Of a DNA stretch of 64,000 bases, positions 62,109 to 64,000 are shown piece by piece. A program made the translations under genes and the position numbers. Location: NCBI RefSeq assembly GCF_001277295.1, contig NZ_CP011456.1, positions 620,001 through 684,000 of the forward strand. Reading direction: 5' to 3'. The DNA is from Anabaena sp. WA102 (GTDB lineage Bacteria > Cyanobacteriota > Cyanobacteriia > Cyanobacteriales > Nostocaceae). Position 1 is the stretch's first letter. The number at the start of each line of letters is the position of its first letter. The notes below the pieces were generated by a model. The model was not told the DNA's origin. It saw nothing but the letters and a program-made list of their open reading frames with translations, and did not search any database.

Positions 62109-63107
62109 TTAATTAACTCTACCACTACCGATAAAGTACAAAAGTGCCATCCGCACTGCTACACCGCTAGTTACCTGAGATTGAATTAAGCTAAATTCGG
62201 GATCATCCATTAAATCAGAACTAATTTCTACACCCCGATTTACTGGACCTGGATGTAATACTTTAACGTTAGGTTGACAAAGTTTTAACTTGGTGCGAGT
62301 AATGCCGAATAGTTGATGATATTCTCGTAAACTAGGTAATAAATGGGCTGTCATCCGTTCTTTTTGTAACCGCAATGTCATCACAAAATCAGCATTTTCT
62401 AAAGCTGGTTCTAGTTGCCAATGGGTAAATAATCGGCTAGATTCTGCTGGACATCCTAAATATTCTGCAAAGAATTTAGGTAATAATGTGGGAGGTGCGG
62501 CCAGGTGAACTTCGGCACCACTAGCGATGAGACTCCAAATATTAGAACGGGCTACGCGAGAATGTAAGATATCGCCGACAATAGCAATTTTTTTACCTTG
62601 CAATGATTCAATTTTGGGTTGTGCAGGGTCAATTAAACTACAAATTGTGAATAAATCTAGTAATCCTTGGGATGGATGTTCATGTTGTCCATCACCGGCA
62701 TTGAGGACGCTAACTTTTACACCTAGACGATCCATTTCTTGAGCGATCGCTTGTGGCACTCCTGCATCCTTATGGCGAACTACCATAATATCAGTTCCCA
62801 TTGCTAAATAAGTCTTGGCGGTGTCAAGAATTGTTTCACCTTTGGTCATGGAAGATGTAGCTGCGGCAAAGTTGAGAGTATCTGCACTTAGCCTTTTAGC
62901 CGCAATTTCAAAACTACTGCGGGTGCGGGTAGAGGGTTCAAAAAATAAATTTGCTACTACCTGTCCCTGTAATGTGGGGACTTTCTTTGTCCGTCGTGAT
63001 AGTACCTCTTGAAAAGAAGCCGCAGTTTGTAAAACGGCGTTATATTCAGCGGTTGTGAAGTCAGCGAGTGTGAGAATGTGATGACGATTCCAGGTAGTAG
63101 TAGGCAT
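62109..63107 (-). CDS. pyrB: Aspartate carbamoyltransferase catalytic subunit
   Basis: A 332-residue ATCase, second step of pyrimidine synthesis: carbamoyl phosphate plus aspartate to N-carbamoylaspartate. Carbamoyl-phosphate site STRTRSSFE, the 80s-loop MTKGETILDTAKTY, HPSQGLLDLFTI, and the aspartate site with LRLQKERM and HPGPVNRGVE are present. I start at ATG 63107 (MPTTTWNRHHILTLADF); the frame is open for 27 more codons but those come from an AAATCTCAAATC spacer repeat. Four residues per the usual family length. The mgtE stop lies 85 bp upstream. Confidence 0.96.
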   Translation of the reverse strand: MPTTTWNRHHILTLADFTTAEYNAVLQTAASFQEVLSRRTKKVPTLQGQVVANLFFEPSTRTRSSFEIAAKRLSADTLNFAAATSSMTKGETILDTAKTYLAMGTDIMVVRHKDAGVPQAIAQEMDRLGVKVSVLNAGDGQHEHPSQGLLDLFTICSLIDPAQPKIESLQGKKIAIVGDILHSRVARSNIWSLIASGAEVHLAAPPTLLPKFFAEYLGCPAESSRLFTHWQLEPALENADFVMTLRLQKERMTAHLLPSLREYHQLFGITRTKLKLCQPNVKVLHPGPVNRGVEISSDLMDDPEFSLIQSQVTSGVAVRMALLYFIGSGRVN

Positions 63108-63192
63108 TGGGATTTTAGATTTGAGATTTGAGATTTTAGATAATTGTTTGTTGGTAATAATGAGAAAAGCATAATTACCAATTACCAACCGA

Positions 63193-64000
63193 TTAACTTT
63201 CTAAATGAAATACTTTTAAAGCAATAGAAATCATACTGAGGAAGGTTAAAAATCCGATGGTATCTAGCATTGTTGTCACTAACGGACCACTCATTAAGGC
63301 TGGATCTAGTTTTAAATGCTTTAAACCCATTGGTAGCAAAGTTCCTAAAGTCACCGCTACCATTGTATTAGTAGCCATAACTGCCCCAGCTATTAAAGCT
63401 ACCCATCTTTCTTGGGGTTTAGCCCAAATTAGGGAAAGGGCAACCATTGTCAGCCCTAAAGCTACGGCTGTTCCTAACCCAGCTAAAAGTTCTTTGCGGA
63501 GAATTTTACCAGTATCTTCCGGTGTGACTTCTCCTACACCTAAACCGCGAATAGTGACAGTCAGGGCTTGTATACCTACAGTCCCCCCTGTGTTAGAAAA
63601 TATGGGCATGATCACGGCGAGAACGGGTACAGCGGCGATGACTTGTTGAAAAGGAGCGATCGCACTGGCAGCACCAATATATAATCCCATAATCCCCAAT
63701 AACCAAGGCAACCGTTTCCGAATAGTAATATGTGCGGGAGATAAGGCTTCTTCATCACCACTGACCCCTGCCAATTTTTGGATATCTTCTGTAGCTTCTT
63801 CTTCTAAAATATCTACGACATCATCAATTGTAATAATACCGACTAATCTATCTTCTCTATCAACCACAGGTATAGCGATTAAATCGTATCGCTGCATGAT
63901 GCGAGCGACTTCTTCCTGAGAGGTTTCTGTCCTAACTTTGACAACGTGGGAACTGGCAATATCTTTAATTAAGACATCGGGAAAGGTAAATAATAGCTGA
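63193..64000 (-). CDS. mgtE: Magnesium transporter MgtE, 5' end beyond window
   Basis: The minus-strand frame is open to the window edge, so the N-terminus is missing. What remains: the end of the CBS pair (VLIKDIASSHVVKVRTETSQ, then IPVVDREDRLVGIITIDDVV), the connecting helix (DILEEEATEDIQKLAG), and five membrane helices with PWLLGIMGLYIGA, PIFSNTGGTVGIQ, and PLVTTMLDTIGFL. The Mg-sensing CBS domains gate the pore. The ion-binding Asp in the last segment (MLDTIGF) is present. It lies upstream of pyrB on the same strand. Confidence 0.95.
   Translation of the reverse strand, partial: QLLFTFPDVLIKDIASSHVVKVRTETSQEEVARIMQRYDLIAIPVVDREDRLVGIITIDDVVDILEEEATEDIQKLAGVSGDEEALSPAHITIRKRLPWLLGIMGLYIGAASAIAPFQQVIAAVPVLAVIMPIFSNTGGTVGIQALTVTIRGLGVGEVTPEDTGKILRKELLAGLGTAVALGLTMVALSLIWAKPQERWVALIAGAVMATNTMVAVTLGTLLPMGLKHLKLDPALMSGPLVTTMLDTIGFLTFLSMISIALKVFHLES

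Noticed and set aside
63108..63188. Longer N-terminus for pyrB
   Set aside because: The 27 extra codons are made of AAATCTCAAATC-type spacer repeats and do not resemble ATCase.

Overview
The window looks like a chromosomal segment of a filamentous, heterocyst-forming type cyanobacterium (Nostocales; the Dolichospermum/Anabaena/Aphanizomenon group or a close relative is my inference). The signs are AT-rich DNA with many GCGATCGC (HIP1) octamers, intergenic heptamer arrays (STRR type: repeats of TTGTCAG, CCTAACT, ACCAATT, AGGGAAC), many short palindromic MITE-like repeats, and cyanobacterial genes such as a COP23 protein, a DUF2854 protein, PPK, a kinase fused to a formylglycine-enzyme fold, and a pentapeptide-repeat protein.

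Layout. 1-7.1 kb: end of an ABC ATPase gene, a seven-repeat VCBS/FG-GAP protein, pepP, a decayed TnpB element, then rpsB and tsf. 7.3-20 kb: a Glu-rich protein of unknown function, a double-kinase/TPR membrane protein, and a minus-strand operon of two-partner secretion exoprotein (TpsA), its transporter (TpsB) and an exported TPR-CHAT protease-like protein; a COP23 gene is divergent from it. 20.5-27.1 kb: recG, a broken PIN_8 gene, uvrA carrying an in-frame repeat insertion. 27.3-35.5 kb is accessory: a broken Uma2 gene, a DUF262 + AAA ATPase pair with the tail of a lost third gene, an alpha/beta hydrolase, a P-loop NTPase with a TPR partner carrying near-identical 34-residue repeats, and a DUF4058 gene. 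35.6-45.9 kb: a type IIA topoisomerase A subunit with a degenerate GyrA box, two lone receiver proteins, an exported TPR protein, a histidine kinase fused to a vapC remnant beside a vapB-like antitoxin, a repeat-rich 1.1 kb spacer and ppk. 46-52 kb: nested MITEs, a small conserved gene, DUF2854, a kinase-FGE protein whose C-terminus looks like the variable region of a diversity-generating retroelement, Uma2 and hflX. 52.2-56.5 kb: the translation/transcription block rplS, tRNA-Trp, secE, nusG, rplK, rplA, L10 leader, rplJ, rplL. 56.9-64 kb: nnr, an exported SPOR-like protein, a pentapeptide-repeat protein, an internally duplicated unknown protein, pyrB, and an mgtE gene running off the end.

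The housekeeping blocks (rpsB-tsf, secE to rplL) are compact and conserved. Between them lie regulatory and conflict-type genes, several visibly decayed (tnpB, PIN_8, Uma2, vapC, the third gene after the ATPase). The strongest leads for something new are the DGR-like variable region in the kinase-FGE gene, the TpsA-TpsB-CHAT operon, the NTPase/TPR pair, and the DUF262/ATPase pair. All product calls come from reading motifs by eye; no database search was run.
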